From contig CACZTP010000009.1 of assembly GCA_902784055.1 (NCBI GenBank), forward strand, positions 1 through 33,901: DNA of 33,901 bases, in the 5' to 3' direction. Below are positions 17,131 through 25,265 of this stretch, in pieces. The notes under the pieces are model-generated. The model saw only the letters and a program-made list of their open reading frames with translations. It was not told the DNA's origin and did not search any database. Made by a program: the position numbers and the translations under genes. The stretch's first letter is position 1; each line of letters opens with the position of its first letter. The stretch is from an uncultured Pseudomonadota bacterium. GTDB taxonomy: Bacteria > Pseudomonadota > Alphaproteobacteria > RUG11792.

Positions 17131-18201
17131 TTAAGCAATCAAATCTAAAATAACATTTACACCTTGTTCAATTTGCGAACGAGGCACAATAAACGTTGTA
17201 GACAATCGTCGTTGCACGACAAACTTTGGGGTAATATCAATTGATTTTAGTGAATTTAAAAAATTTGTAACCATTTTATTTGTTTCTCCCCCAACAACAG
17301 TAATTGTTCCAACATTTACATCCACGTTTTCACTAAAGTTTGTATTTTTCGGAATTAAATATAAATTGTTATCAACTTTAATGGAGTTATCATATTGCTC
17401 TGATGTTTTTAGTAAATTAAAGTCAACACTATGTGCGACACCCGTTATCGCATGAGGACTATTAATACTTCCGGAAATAAGCGTGCCATTACCTTCAGTA
17501 AAGCTCGATAATATACGAATTTCTACATTGTATCTTTTAGCAATTTCGACAGACCGATGCTGAAGAACTTTAGCCCCCCAGAAAGAAAGCTCAAGCATCT
17601 CGTCATATGACATTTCAGGAATTAATCTCGTATTAACAGCAATCCGGGGATCTCCGGTATGCACACCATCAACATCCGTGTATATATAACACTCATCTGC
17701 ATTAAGATAATAACTTAAAGCGCACGCTGTAGCATCAGACCCTCCTCGCCCCAAAGTAATAATATCTCCATTACCATCAATTCCTTGAAATCCAGTGATA
17801 ACGGAAACAATGCCGGCATCCAAAAGATCGAAAACCCGCTTGACGCCTACAGATGTAATAGATGCATTACCAAAAGACCCGTTCGCATATATGGGAACCT
17901 GAGAAGCGGAGAGAGACCGAGCCGGGATACCAGTCGTTTGGAGGATACGCGCAAGCATTCCTGCGGCTATCTGCTCCCCGCAACTAATGATAGCATCATA
18001 TTCTCGATCTATGTCAACAGATACAATTCTAGCAAGGGAAACAAGTTTATCTGTTTCGCCATGCATAGCAGAAGTGACTACAACAACTTTGTGACCCTGT
18101 TTAATAAAACCTGAAATTATTTTTGCTACATGTTTCATTCGTTCGATTCCTGCAACAGAAGAACCGCCAAACTTTACAATATACAAAGACACATCAGTCA
18201 A
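17131..18201 (-). CDS. lysC: Aspartate kinase with shortened regulatory region
   Basis: Phosphorylates aspartate, first step to diaminopimelate, lysine, threonine and methionine. The kinase domain is complete: KFGGSSV (10-16), GRGGSDATA (151-159), YTDVDGVHTGDPR (174-186) and MSYDEMLELSFWGAKVLQHR (197-216). The product is 356 residues, roughly 50 shorter than usual single-function aspartokinases. After ITGVAH (252-257) the first ACT domain is only about 40 divergent residues; the second (from about 299, TITVVGG) is recognisable. The start is TTG at 18201 or GTG at 18192; neither has a clear ribosome binding site. It ends 40 nt before mlaA. dapA, further along, uses the same pathway. Confidence 0.93.
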   Translation of the reverse strand: MTDVSLYIVKFGGSSVAGIERMKHVAKIISGFIKQGHKVVVVTSAMHGETDKLVSLARIVSVDIDREYDAIISCGEQIAAGMLARILQTTGIPARSLSASQVPIYANGSFGNASITSVGVKRVFDLLDAGIVSVITGFQGIDGNGDIITLGRGGSDATACALSYYLNADECYIYTDVDGVHTGDPRIAVNTRLIPEMSYDEMLELSFWGAKVLQHRSVEIAKRYNVEIRILSSFTEGNGTLISGSINSPHAITGVAHSVDFNLLKTSEQYDNSIKVDNNLYLIPKNTNFSENVDVNVGTITVVGGETNKMVTNFLNSLKSIDITPKFVVQRRLSTTFIVPRSQIEQGVNVILDLIA

Positions 18202-18296
18202 TTATTAATCGTTTTCGATTGTATAATATCACACTGGTGATTATCTGTTCTTTTATAAAAAGAAAAATTGTAACGAATTTTGACAATAGGTTAAAG

Positions 18297-18324
18297 ATAC
18301 CCCCTGTTATTTTTCGGGGGGTAT
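18297..18324 (-). terminator. GC-rich hairpin between the SurA/PpiD-like gene and lysC
   Basis: ATACCCCC (18297-18304) and GGGGGTAT (18317-18324) form a perfect 8-bp stem with a 12-nt loop, starting 3 nt after the upstream stop codon. On the minus strand it is followed by CTTTAA, so the U-tract is weak. It probably separates the chaperone gene from lysC. Confidence 0.6.
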
Positions 18325-18327
18325 TAT

Positions 18328-20346
18328 TTACCATTCCGATCTCTCGGTATCTTCAGTAATTATTGACACTAAAATTTTATTTCTATCCTCCGCTTTTATT
18401 TGTTCAAAAGGAATATCTCCAATTGTCTTGACTTGTTGTTCCATTAATTTGTCAACAATGGCAACTGCCTGTATTTTTTCAGCAACTTTTCTGAAAAACT
18501 GTGAAGTGTCTTCAAACTTAGGTAATTGAATTGGACGGCGATCTCCAACTCGTGCAATAGCGAAATCAAATCCATTAAAGCCGAATTTCTCTCCTTTTAT
18601 TGAAATTACTTTATCGCAACACGTAGATCCTCCTGATTTTTTAACAGCTTCCCAAATAGTTCCAATTGTCGGCTCTGGATTATTTTTTCTAATATATCCT
18701 AAATCGATTGCAGGTTTTGAATTTTTTATTGAATTTTCATAATCTTCATTGAATTTTTTTGTATTCGTTTTATAAGATGCAAGCTTCTTATCAGCTTCGG
18801 AACGCGTTTTGAAAAACATCATTTTTACAGAAATTTCTTGATCGTCTTTAATTGAATCTTTCATCATTTGCATGTACTTGTTGTATTCTTTGCGAGCGTC
18901 ATTTTCTGTAATTTTTACGGTTTTATTAAAATAAGCTCGACGCAACTGTTGCCGTTTCAAGGCACCAATTTTGTCTTCAATATCTTTCCTTTTCATAAAA
19001 CTCGATTGTTCCATTTCCGCGTTTATTAACCAATCCTGGACGCAAAGTTTTATCGCACTTAGTATTACTTCCTCCATACTTACTTTTAATTGTATTGACA
19101 TTGAATAGAATAGTTCATTTTCAAGAGTTTTAATGTTATACATTTGATATAAATCAGAAATCTTGAGTGTTTGTTTATCACCAATTTTAGCTATGACAAA
19201 GTCATCTTTTATTTTGGACAAATCTATAGGTTTGTCATCCTTTTTATCTTTACTGGCATTGTCCCCTTTAGTATTATTTATATCGACAACTTTTCCATTC
19301 AAGTCATAAACAACTACCTTTTTTTCAGTTAGTAACTTGTTTATATATCTAGTCGCAAATTCCCGTTTACCAATCTGTTTGTACTGATTTTTTATCTCAT
19401 CTGAAAATGTCTTTTTTACAGCTGGATTAATTGATTTAACGAAAAATAAAGTTGATATACCTTGAATATTAAACGGACCAATGATTGAATTCACTCCTTT
19501 AGCTTTGATTTGTTTTACAATGTCGGCTGGGAAACCGCCTTCTGGATAATCAACTAATGGCATAGTTGCTATTGCTTCCTTACCGCCTGATTTATACTCA
19601 TCAACAATTTTTTTCAATTGTTCTTCGTTTTTTACTTCTTTAACAAGTCGATCGGCTTGAGATTTCGAACTAACAGTTATAAGAGTTCCTGAAATCTCTT
19701 GAGTTCCTTTTATATGCTTGTCCCAAGTTTCGTCGTAATATTTCTTTACTTCATCATCTGTCATTAGTGTTTCAACCTGTTCATCTAAATACTTGGATGA
19801 AGCAAAGGATTTGCAACGATTTTTGATTGATTCATTTACGTCTTTATCACTAGAAAAATCTAATTCTTTTGATTTCGCATCAATTATTTTCCTATAAGCC
19901 TGCTTAAAAGACAGCAACTGTAGTAATTGCTGGTATGGAGTACGAGAGGTTATCTCAAGAGGAAGATTTTTCAATTCATTATTGATGTCATCTTTCGAAA
20001 TTATCGTACCGTCGGAAAAAACTACCGCAGCGTCTTTTGTATTCAAATCAGATACAGCTTTTTCTACAAAATTATTCTTTTTTTCGCCTTTTAGTTCAGA
20101 TGATGTAGAAGTTTCAGTTTTATCTAATGCTGTTATGGATTGTTTATTTTTTTTGTCATCAGTTTTTTTTAAATTGTCAGAACTATTTTGTGCATTGCTA
20201 TCTGGTTCTTTTCCTTTATTTGCATTCTCGTTTTCTTTTTCTTCTTTTTTGTCGGATTTGCCCCATGACCAAGCATTAACAGATTGTTCTAAGCAAAACG
20301 GTGCCAAAAGCGAGCCAAAGATTAAAAATTTTATTAATCTTTTCAT
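18328..20346 (-). CDS. Periplasmic SurA/PpiD/PrsA-like chaperone with two degenerate parvulin units
   Basis: Family role: folding of exported and outer-membrane proteins. I start it at the ATG at 20346, giving 672 residues with a signal peptide ending SVNA before WSW. Then comes a Lys/Glu/Asn/Ser-rich linker (about 25-95). Unit one starts near VVFSDGTIISKDDINNELKN (SurA N-terminal type) and runs into a parvulin-like stretch with GTLITVSSKSQADRLVKEV and GPFNIQGISTLFFVKSINPA. A second unit repeats the plan: DDFVIAKIGDKQTLKISDLY, then VKMMFFKTRSEADKKLASY and GEKFGFNGFDFAIARVGDR. The catalytic His/Cys positions of active parvulins are not evident in either unit, so it may be a chaperone only. The open frame upstream to 20505 is promoter territory. 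Confidence 0.75.
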   Translation of the reverse strand: MKRLIKFLIFGSLLAPFCLEQSVNAWSWGKSDKKEEKENENANKGKEPDSNAQNSSDNLKKTDDKKNKQSITALDKTETSTSSELKGEKKNNFVEKAVSDLNTKDAAVVFSDGTIISKDDINNELKNLPLEITSRTPYQQLLQLLSFKQAYRKIIDAKSKELDFSSDKDVNESIKNRCKSFASSKYLDEQVETLMTDDEVKKYYDETWDKHIKGTQEISGTLITVSSKSQADRLVKEVKNEEQLKKIVDEYKSGGKEAIATMPLVDYPEGGFPADIVKQIKAKGVNSIIGPFNIQGISTLFFVKSINPAVKKTFSDEIKNQYKQIGKREFATRYINKLLTEKKVVVYDLNGKVVDINNTKGDNASKDKKDDKPIDLSKIKDDFVIAKIGDKQTLKISDLYQMYNIKTLENELFYSMSIQLKVSMEEVILSAIKLCVQDWLINAEMEQSSFMKRKDIEDKIGALKRQQLRRAYFNKTVKITENDARKEYNKYMQMMKDSIKDDQEISVKMMFFKTRSEADKKLASYKTNTKKFNEDYENSIKNSKPAIDLGYIRKNNPEPTIGTIWEAVKKSGGSTCCDKVISIKGEKFGFNGFDFAIARVGDRRPIQLPKFEDTSQFFRKVAEKIQAVAIVDKLMEQQVKTIGDIPFEQIKAEDRNKILVSIITEDTERSEW

Positions 20347-20448
20347 GTTTTTTATCCCAAAAACTAAATCAAACTTATACTTCGCTAGTTTAGCACGTTC
20401 TAAATTTATAAATGTTAATAAACCCTTTACCGCAAGAAAGTTAATGCC

Positions 20449-20477
20449 TTGCAGAATAAACGGAATGTAGTTACAAT
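20449..20477 (+). promoter_or_regulatory. Promoter of rpsP
   Basis: TTGCAG (20449-20454) and TACAAT (20472-20477) with an exact 17-nt spacer; transcription would begin about 27 nt before the rpsP ATG. This promoter is why the long upstream extension of the divergent chaperone frame was not accepted. Confidence 0.7.
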
Positions 20478-20510
20478 ACAAAAGTGATGTTGTGCAAGAA
20501 AGCACTTAAA

Positions 20511-20858
20511 ATGGCTTTAAGAATAAGATTAGCCCGCGGCGGTTCGAAACACCGACCTTTTTACCATATTGTCGTTGCAGAAAATACTGCACCTAGAGAT
20601 GGTAGATTTGTTGAAAAACTTGGATTTTACAATCCTTTGTTGCCTCACGAAAATTCAGAAAGATTTGTCGTAAATGATGCACGAGCAAAGTACTGGGTGT
20701 CTGTAGGAGCACAACCGACTGAACGTGTCCAAAAATTGTTAGCTTCGAAAGGAATTTGTGATGCTCCGGTAATTCCTAATAGACCTAAAAAATCGGCTCC
20801 TAAGAAAAAAGCACAGGAACGTATGGCGCGTGATGCTGAAGCATCTAAAACTGAATAA
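20511..20858 (+). CDS. rpsP: 30S ribosomal protein S16
   Basis: Assembly protein of the 30S body. The ATG at 20511 gives the family start MALRIRLARGGSKHRPFYHI; the nine codons before it (from a GTG at 20484) are not conserved sequence and are excluded. The 115 residues include VAENTAPRDGRFVEKLGFYN (about 22-41) and AKYWVSVGAQPTERVQKLL, followed by a Lys/Ala-rich tail common in alphaproteobacteria. rimM follows after 5 nt, the usual order, but trmD and rplS, which normally complete this operon, are absent. Confidence 0.96.
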   Translation: MALRIRLARGGSKHRPFYHIVVAENTAPRDGRFVEKLGFYNPLLPHENSERFVVNDARAKYWVSVGAQPTERVQKLLASKGICDAPVIPNRPKKSAPKKKAQERMARDAEASKTE

Positions 20859-20863
20859 TTACA

Positions 20864-21376
20864 GTGTCGAATTTCGATAAAAATATATTATTAGTTGGTC
20901 AGATTTTAAAACCAATAGGCATAAACGGGACGGTTAAAATCCGTTCGTTTATGTCTGTTCCGTCTGACTTTCTTAAGCTATCTGCGTTTCAAACAGAAAC
21001 TTGTGATTGTATCAGTGTTTCCTGTATGAAACACATTGGGCAAGACGAATTTTCCGGAATAATAAACGGGATAAAAGATCGTTGCGTATTAGACAAATAC
21101 CGTTTAAAAAACTTGTATGTAAGCCGCGAGTTTCTACTCCCTCTAAAAGAGAATGAATATTATTTTGATGATCTCCAAAACCTCACAATTTATGACAAAT
21201 CAGAAAACATTATTGGTAAAGTTCGTACTGCGCTAGATTACGGAGCAGGTTCTTTTTTAGAAATTGCACTTGAAGAAGGAAGGATTGGAACTATACCTTT
21301 CAATAAAAATGCGATTGTGACAGTTGATTTACACAATTCGAAAATAGTAATAGATAAAAGTTATCTTCTTATTTAG
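20864..21376 (+). CDS. rimM: 16S rRNA processing protein RimM
   Basis: Maturation factor for the 30S head, binding S19. The start is GTG at 20864, 5 nt after rpsP, and the product is 170 residues. The N-terminal domain reads LLVGQILKPIGINGTVKIRS (about 9-28). The C-terminal PRC barrel is seen in EYYFDDLQNLTIYDKSENII, GAGSFLEIAL and IPFNKNAIVTVDL. The linker between the two is divergent, but order and length are normal. Partnership with rpsP supports the call. Confidence 0.93.
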   Translation: MSNFDKNILLVGQILKPIGINGTVKIRSFMSVPSDFLKLSAFQTETCDCISVSCMKHIGQDEFSGIINGIKDRCVLDKYRLKNLYVSREFLLPLKENEYYFDDLQNLTIYDKSENIIGKVRTALDYGAGSFLEIALEEGRIGTIPFNKNAIVTVDLHNSKIVIDKSYLLI

Positions 21377-21400
21377 CCTCTTTGAGCAATTTGTTTCTGA

Positions 21401-21429
21401 TTGATGCAATGTGTGCACTTTGATAACAT
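21401..21429 (+). promoter_or_regulatory. Promoter of accB-accC
   Basis: TTGATG (21401-21406) and TAACAT (21424-21429) are exactly 17 nt apart, in the 84-nt gap between rimM and accB. The same -10 hexamer is seen before atpB. A short leader of about 25 nt would result. Confidence 0.55.
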
Positions 21430-21460
21430 CGGGGAGTAAGCACTTTGTCGGTATGCGTTA

Positions 21461-22045
21461 ATGGAAAAGAAAGAAACGAACAAAAAATTAAAACATGGAC
21501 AACAAAACAAAAATCCCGACGTTTCATATATAAAAGAGATAGTTAAAATTCTAAAAGACAATGAACTCTCAGAAATAAAATACGAAGCAGATGGTATTGA
21601 AATAAAAATTGTCGCCCAGTCTGCGCCTCGCATTGAACCAAATCGACCAAATATTAGTGGTATTCCATCATTCGGTAATGTTTCTCAATCGGTTATAGTA
21701 CCGCAACTTAACTCCCCATCTCAGCCAATAGTCCAACCAACACCCGTGCCCCAAATTATAGACAATACAGGTTCACAAGATAAGAGAACCGAGATTGATT
21801 ATTCAAATAGCCCAGGAGCCATAAAATCACCAATGGTTGGTACATGTTACTTATCACCTGAGCCAGGAGCTACGAAATTCGTTAATGAAGGAGACATTGT
21901 CAAAAAAGATCAGCCATTACTTATAATCGAGGCTATGAAAGTTATGAATTATATAAAAGCGCCAAGAGACGGGAAAATAATACATATAGCTGTTGACGAT
22001 GCTCAACCTATAGAATTTGGGCAATTACTACTGGTAATAGAATAA
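21461..22045 (+). CDS. accB: Biotin carboxyl carrier protein of acetyl-CoA carboxylase
   Basis: Carries the biotin that shuttles carboxyl groups from AccC to the carboxyltransferase in the first step of fatty-acid synthesis. The 194-residue product is longer than the usual 150-165. An N-terminal helix-strand region (about 20-53, IKEIVKILKDNELSEIKYEA) is followed by a Pro/Ser/Gln-rich linker (about 54-118). The biotinyl domain (119-194) contains IKSPMVGTCYLSP and EAMKVMN, with K160 the biotin acceptor. Its TAA shares a base with the accC ATG. Confidence 0.95.
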   Translation: MEKKETNKKLKHGQQNKNPDVSYIKEIVKILKDNELSEIKYEADGIEIKIVAQSAPRIEPNRPNISGIPSFGNVSQSVIVPQLNSPSQPIVQPTPVPQIIDNTGSQDKRTEIDYSNSPGAIKSPMVGTCYLSPEPGATKFVNEGDIVKKDQPLLIIEAMKVMNYIKAPRDGKIIHIAVDDAQPIEFGQLLLVIE

Positions 22046-23385
22046 TGGTACAGAAGATATTAATAGCGAATAGGGGGGATATCGCTATAAGGGTGCTACG
22101 AGCATGTAAAGAATTGGGAATAAAAACTGTCGCTGTCCACTCGGTTGTTGATGAAAATTTAATGCACGTAAAACTAGCTGACGAAAGTGTTTGTATCGGA
22201 GATAATAGATCAACAAATAGCTATCTCAACATTTCTGCAATATTAAGTGCAGCAGAAATAACAGGGGCAGATGCAGTACATCCCGGGGTTGGATTTTTAT
22301 CTGAAAACGCAAACTTCGCAAAAATTGTCGAAGCACACGGACTGACTTTTATAGGACCAAGTCATGAGCATCTAACGATGATGGGTGATAAAATAATCGC
22401 TAGACACACAATGGAGAAATTTGGAGTTCCTACTGTATCAGGTTCAGCCGAGGTTCTAAAAAATTTAGATCAGGCTTTAGATATTGCTGAAAAAATTGGA
22501 TACCCAGTTATTTTAAAAGCTTCATCAGGTGGTGGTGGTAAGGGGATGAAAGTAGCTTGGGATGAGGAATATTTGAAATCAAATTTTAACCTTGCAAAAT
22601 CAGAAGCAAAAGCAAACTTCGGTGACGATCGTGTATATATTGAAAAATATCTTACCAACCCCAGGCATATAGAATTTCAAGTAATTGCAGATAAATTTGG
22701 AAATGTTATTTCTCTTGGAGAACGTGAATGTTCTATACAACGTAACAACCAAAAATTAATGGAAGAAGCACCATCAACTGTAATAACCCAAGAGGAAAGA
22801 GAAACAATTGGAAATCTTGTAACGAACGCTCTTCGTCAAATAAAATACGTCGGCGTTGCAACTGTTGAATTTCTTTACAATGATGGAAAATTTTATTTCA
22901 TGGAAGTTAATCCGAGACTACAGGTTGAGCATTCTGTAACTGAAGAAATTACAGGCATCGATATTGTTAAAGAACAAATTCGTATTGCGTCAGGTGAAAA
23001 ACTTTCGTTTAGACAGAAAGACGTTAAAATAAACGGTCACGCAATAGAATTCCGAATAAACGCAGAGGATCCGAAAACTTTTATGCCGTCTCCAGGTAAG
23101 ATTGAAGAATTGCATTTTCCGGGAGGTAATGGAGTACGAATAGATTCCCACATATACCGTGGATATAGCGTCCCTCCTTATTACGATAGCTTAGTCGCAA
23201 AAGTTATTATTCATTCTTCTGACCGTACGTCCTGCCTTATGAAATCCGACCAAGCTTTAGAGGAACTTATAATTGATGGTATAAAAACAACTACAGATTT
23301 ACATAAAGCTTTGGTCAAAAATAGTGATATAGTTGCCGGTCGATTTGATATACATTGGCTTGAAAAATATATAAAAACATTGTAA
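22045..23385 (+). CDS. accC: Biotin carboxylase subunit of acetyl-CoA carboxylase
   Basis: ATP-grasp enzyme that carboxylates the biotin of AccB. The 446 residues start KILIANRGDIAIRVLRACKE and include HPGVGFLSENANFA and K116 in MMGDK. The ATP-grasp loop SSGGGGKGMKV (160-170), ECSIQRNNQKLMEEAPS and MEVNPRLQVEHSVTE complete the active site. Length matches the family. Translation is coupled to accB by a one-base overlap; pgeF follows 4 nt later. Confidence 0.98.
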   Translation: MVQKILIANRGDIAIRVLRACKELGIKTVAVHSVVDENLMHVKLADESVCIGDNRSTNSYLNISAILSAAEITGADAVHPGVGFLSENANFAKIVEAHGLTFIGPSHEHLTMMGDKIIARHTMEKFGVPTVSGSAEVLKNLDQALDIAEKIGYPVILKASSGGGGKGMKVAWDEEYLKSNFNLAKSEAKANFGDDRVYIEKYLTNPRHIEFQVIADKFGNVISLGERECSIQRNNQKLMEEAPSTVITQEERETIGNLVTNALRQIKYVGVATVEFLYNDGKFYFMEVNPRLQVEHSVTEEITGIDIVKEQIRIASGEKLSFRQKDVKINGHAIEFRINAEDPKTFMPSPGKIEELHFPGGNGVRIDSHIYRGYSVPPYYDSLVAKVIIHSSDRTSCLMKSDQALEELIIDGIKTTTDLHKALVKNSDIVAGRFDIHWLEKYIKTL

Positions 23386-23389
23386 ATTT

Positions 23390-24118
23390 ATGAATACATA
23401 TACTATAAAAAATTTATCACAATTCAAAAATATAAAACATTGTTTTTTTGATAGAATGGGTGGCTACAGCACAGGTTCATTTAGTTCTTTGAACGTTGGA
23501 CTTGATAGAGGTGATGACAAAAATGCTCTTAAAAACCGTGAAAAAATAGCTAGGAATTTTGGTGTTGAGCCAATAAATTTAATTACACTTAATCAAGTAC
23601 ACAGCACAACAATACATCTAATTACCCGCGACAATATCTCATCATTTCAAAACACACAAGTACCAGGTGATGGTTTGGTTACTAATATTCCAGGAGTTTT
23701 TATAGGTGTATACACGGCTGATTGTATACCACTACTTATGTACGATAACAACACTGGATATATAGGAGCAATTCACTGCGGGTGGCGTGGAGCATTTAAA
23801 GGAATGCTAACAGAAGCTTTAGCTTTTATGCGTAGTATAGGATGCAAAAACTTAACTATTGCATCAGGAGCCTTTATTCATAAAATGGAGTTTAATAAAA
23901 ACGACATTCCGGCTGAATATCAGAACTTTTTTAGTAGTGACAATGTTTTTGATTTTAAAGGGTTTCTATATAATGCAATGCAAAATATCGATTTTGAAGA
24001 TTTAAATATAAATACATTTGAAAATGATAATTTCTTCAGTTACAGACGTTTTACTAAAGAAAATCTTACAGGTCGGAACGGTGTCCAACTTTCGGGTATA
24101 ATGATAAAGAATATATGA
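23390..24118 (+). CDS. pgeF: Multicopper polyphenol oxidase / purine nucleoside phosphorylase family (YfiH-LACC1)
   Basis: YfiH-type laccase-domain protein; known members act on purine nucleosides or remove mis-incorporated L-Ser from peptidoglycan precursors (PgeF). The 242 residues carry the metal-site motifs: NQVHSTTIHLI (about 64-74), GVYTADCIPLLMYD and AIHCGWRGAFKGM, with the His and Cys ligands in place. The end reads FFSYRRFTKENLTGRNGVQL. It starts 4 nt after accC and ends 15 nt before ybaB, so it is probably in the accBC transcript. Which activity it has cannot be told here. Confidence 0.88.
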   Translation: MNTYTIKNLSQFKNIKHCFFDRMGGYSTGSFSSLNVGLDRGDDKNALKNREKIARNFGVEPINLITLNQVHSTTIHLITRDNISSFQNTQVPGDGLVTNIPGVFIGVYTADCIPLLMYDNNTGYIGAIHCGWRGAFKGMLTEALAFMRSIGCKNLTIASGAFIHKMEFNKNDIPAEYQNFFSSDNVFDFKGFLYNAMQNIDFEDLNINTFENDNFFSYRRFTKENLTGRNGVQLSGIMIKNI

Positions 24119-24133
24119 GTTATACGGATCGTT

Positions 24134-24448
24134 ATGAATCCAAACATGAATAATTTGTTATCTCAAGCAAAAAAAATGCAAGCAGAATTGGGACGTGTGC
24201 AAGAAAATTTAAAAAACGCTGAGGTTGTAGGATCCGCAGGTAATGATGCTGTTATTATAAAAATGTCTGCAACTGGGATCTTAAAGTCTGTGTCTATATC
24301 TCCAGCTGTTATAGATCCAAATGACAAAGAAATGTTAGAGGACTTAATATTGACCGCTTTTAATGATGCAAAAGCGAATGCAGATAAGATGTCAGAACAC
24401 GCTATGTCGGCTGTAACAGGTGGTATGTCAATTCCTGGATTGTTTTAG
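24134..24448 (+). CDS. ybaB: YbaB/EbfC family nucleoid-associated protein
   Basis: Small dimeric DNA-binding protein. The 104 residues start with the helix MNNLLSQAKKMQAELGRVQE, then the family strands and the end block NDAKANADKMSEHAMSAVTG followed by GGMSIPGLF, diagnostic for YbaB/EbfC. Elsewhere the gene usually lies between dnaX and recR; here neither is present, and about 690 nt of apparently empty DNA follows. Confidence 0.94.
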   Translation: MNPNMNNLLSQAKKMQAELGRVQENLKNAEVVGSAGNDAVIIKMSATGILKSVSISPAVIDPNDKEMLEDLILTAFNDAKANADKMSEHAMSAVTGGMSIPGLF

Positions 24449-25141
24449 CCATTTAGCCCTATTAGCCTGATAGATTGGCGTCGATTGTTCGACAATTGTT
24501 CGTTTTCCACCAAGGCAAGATCAATAATCTTTGCAGATTATCCTGTGAGACACTGATGTTGTGGAGATATATAATATATTTAATATCGTAAAAATTAATT
24601 TTTGTCAGAAGCCAAACATAAACATGTTTTATATAAAATTTATATAAAGAAGTTATGTTTATAGGATCTGTGGCATAGAGGCGTAGGAAAAAGATTAAAC
24701 TAGACTGAACGATAGGTAAGGGTAAAAAGAATTATTTATATATAAAGTTTAAACAACTATCGTTGAATATGATGTTTTAAGATTTAAAGCGAAATCCAAT
24801 ATTAAAGGATAATGTTGTTTGCTATATAAGCACAAACAGATAATGGAACATATATAAACATAGAAATACGGCAAAAGTGTAGGTCTGACATGATCAGATA
24901 GAACGTTTATATATTGTTCAAAAATGGTTACAAGGTATAGCGAAAAATAAATGAATGTTAATAGTACAAAATGTATAGTTATTTGATTACTAAACTGTAA
25001 TATACCAGAGCTCATCAAGTTTAATAACGGACACATAATAGGAGATTTCCATTTTAGGAGTGCAATACCCATGAGAATTATTTATACAAATTTAATTGTT
25101 AAAATCAGACTATACCTGAAAATATTCCGTGAAAAATATTA
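24449..25141. other. Long intergenic region after ybaB without a recognisable gene
   Basis: About 690 nt at high AT. No tRNA, RNase P, SRP or tmRNA core motif was found on either strand. An inverted repeat AACGATAG (24708-24715) with CTATCGTT (24757-24764) and a short dyad TCTGA/TCAGA near 24893 are the only structures. The minus strand has a 107-codon hydrophobic frame (24749-25072) with no ribosome binding site, probably an AT-rich artefact. The plus strand just after ybaB has two 35-40 codon stretches in different frames. The whole may be a decayed gene; recR would be the expected neighbour, but I see no match to it. Confidence 0.4.
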
Positions 25142-25217
25142 TGGTGGAGCTGAGGGGGCTCGAACCCCTGACCCCCACGATGCCATCGTAGTGCTCTCCC
25201 AACTGAGCTACAACCCC
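25142..25217 (-). tRNA. tRNA-Ala (anticodon GGC)
   Basis: The minus strand folds into a full cloverleaf of 76 nt with encoded CCA (25144-25142). Acceptor stem GGGGUUG/CAGCUCC pairs with two G-U pairs; the D-arm is GCUC...GAGC. The anticodon stem CUACG/CGUGG encloses loop AUGGCAU, giving GGC, which reads GCC and GCU alanine codons. The T-arm is AGGGG-UUCGAGC-CCCU. It lies 48 nt after priA, same strand, with its own promoter. Confidence 0.97.
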
Positions 25218-25231
25218 TAAAGGACACACTC

Positions 25232-25260
25232 AGTGTACTATGTGTCAAAATTATATGCAA
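25232..25260 (-). promoter_or_regulatory. Promoter of tRNA-Ala
   Basis: On the minus strand, TTGCAT (25260-25255) and TACACT (25237-25232) are exactly 17 nt apart. Transcription would start about 8 nt before the first base of the tRNA. Confidence 0.6.
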
Positions 25261-25265
25261 CGCTC

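Noticed and set aside
19982-20470. 162-codon plus-strand frame opposite the chaperone gene
   Set aside because: It is the antisense shadow of the low-complexity Lys/Glu/Ser linker and signal peptide; Ser/Phe-rich with no motif.
20347-20505. Longer N-terminus for the SurA/PpiD-like protein
   Set aside because: It would hide a clear signal peptide starting MKRLIKFL and overlap the rpsP promoter and start.
24749-25072. 107-residue hydrophobic minus-strand protein
   Set aside because: No ribosome binding site before its ATG, no known family, and composition expected from translating AT-rich DNA.
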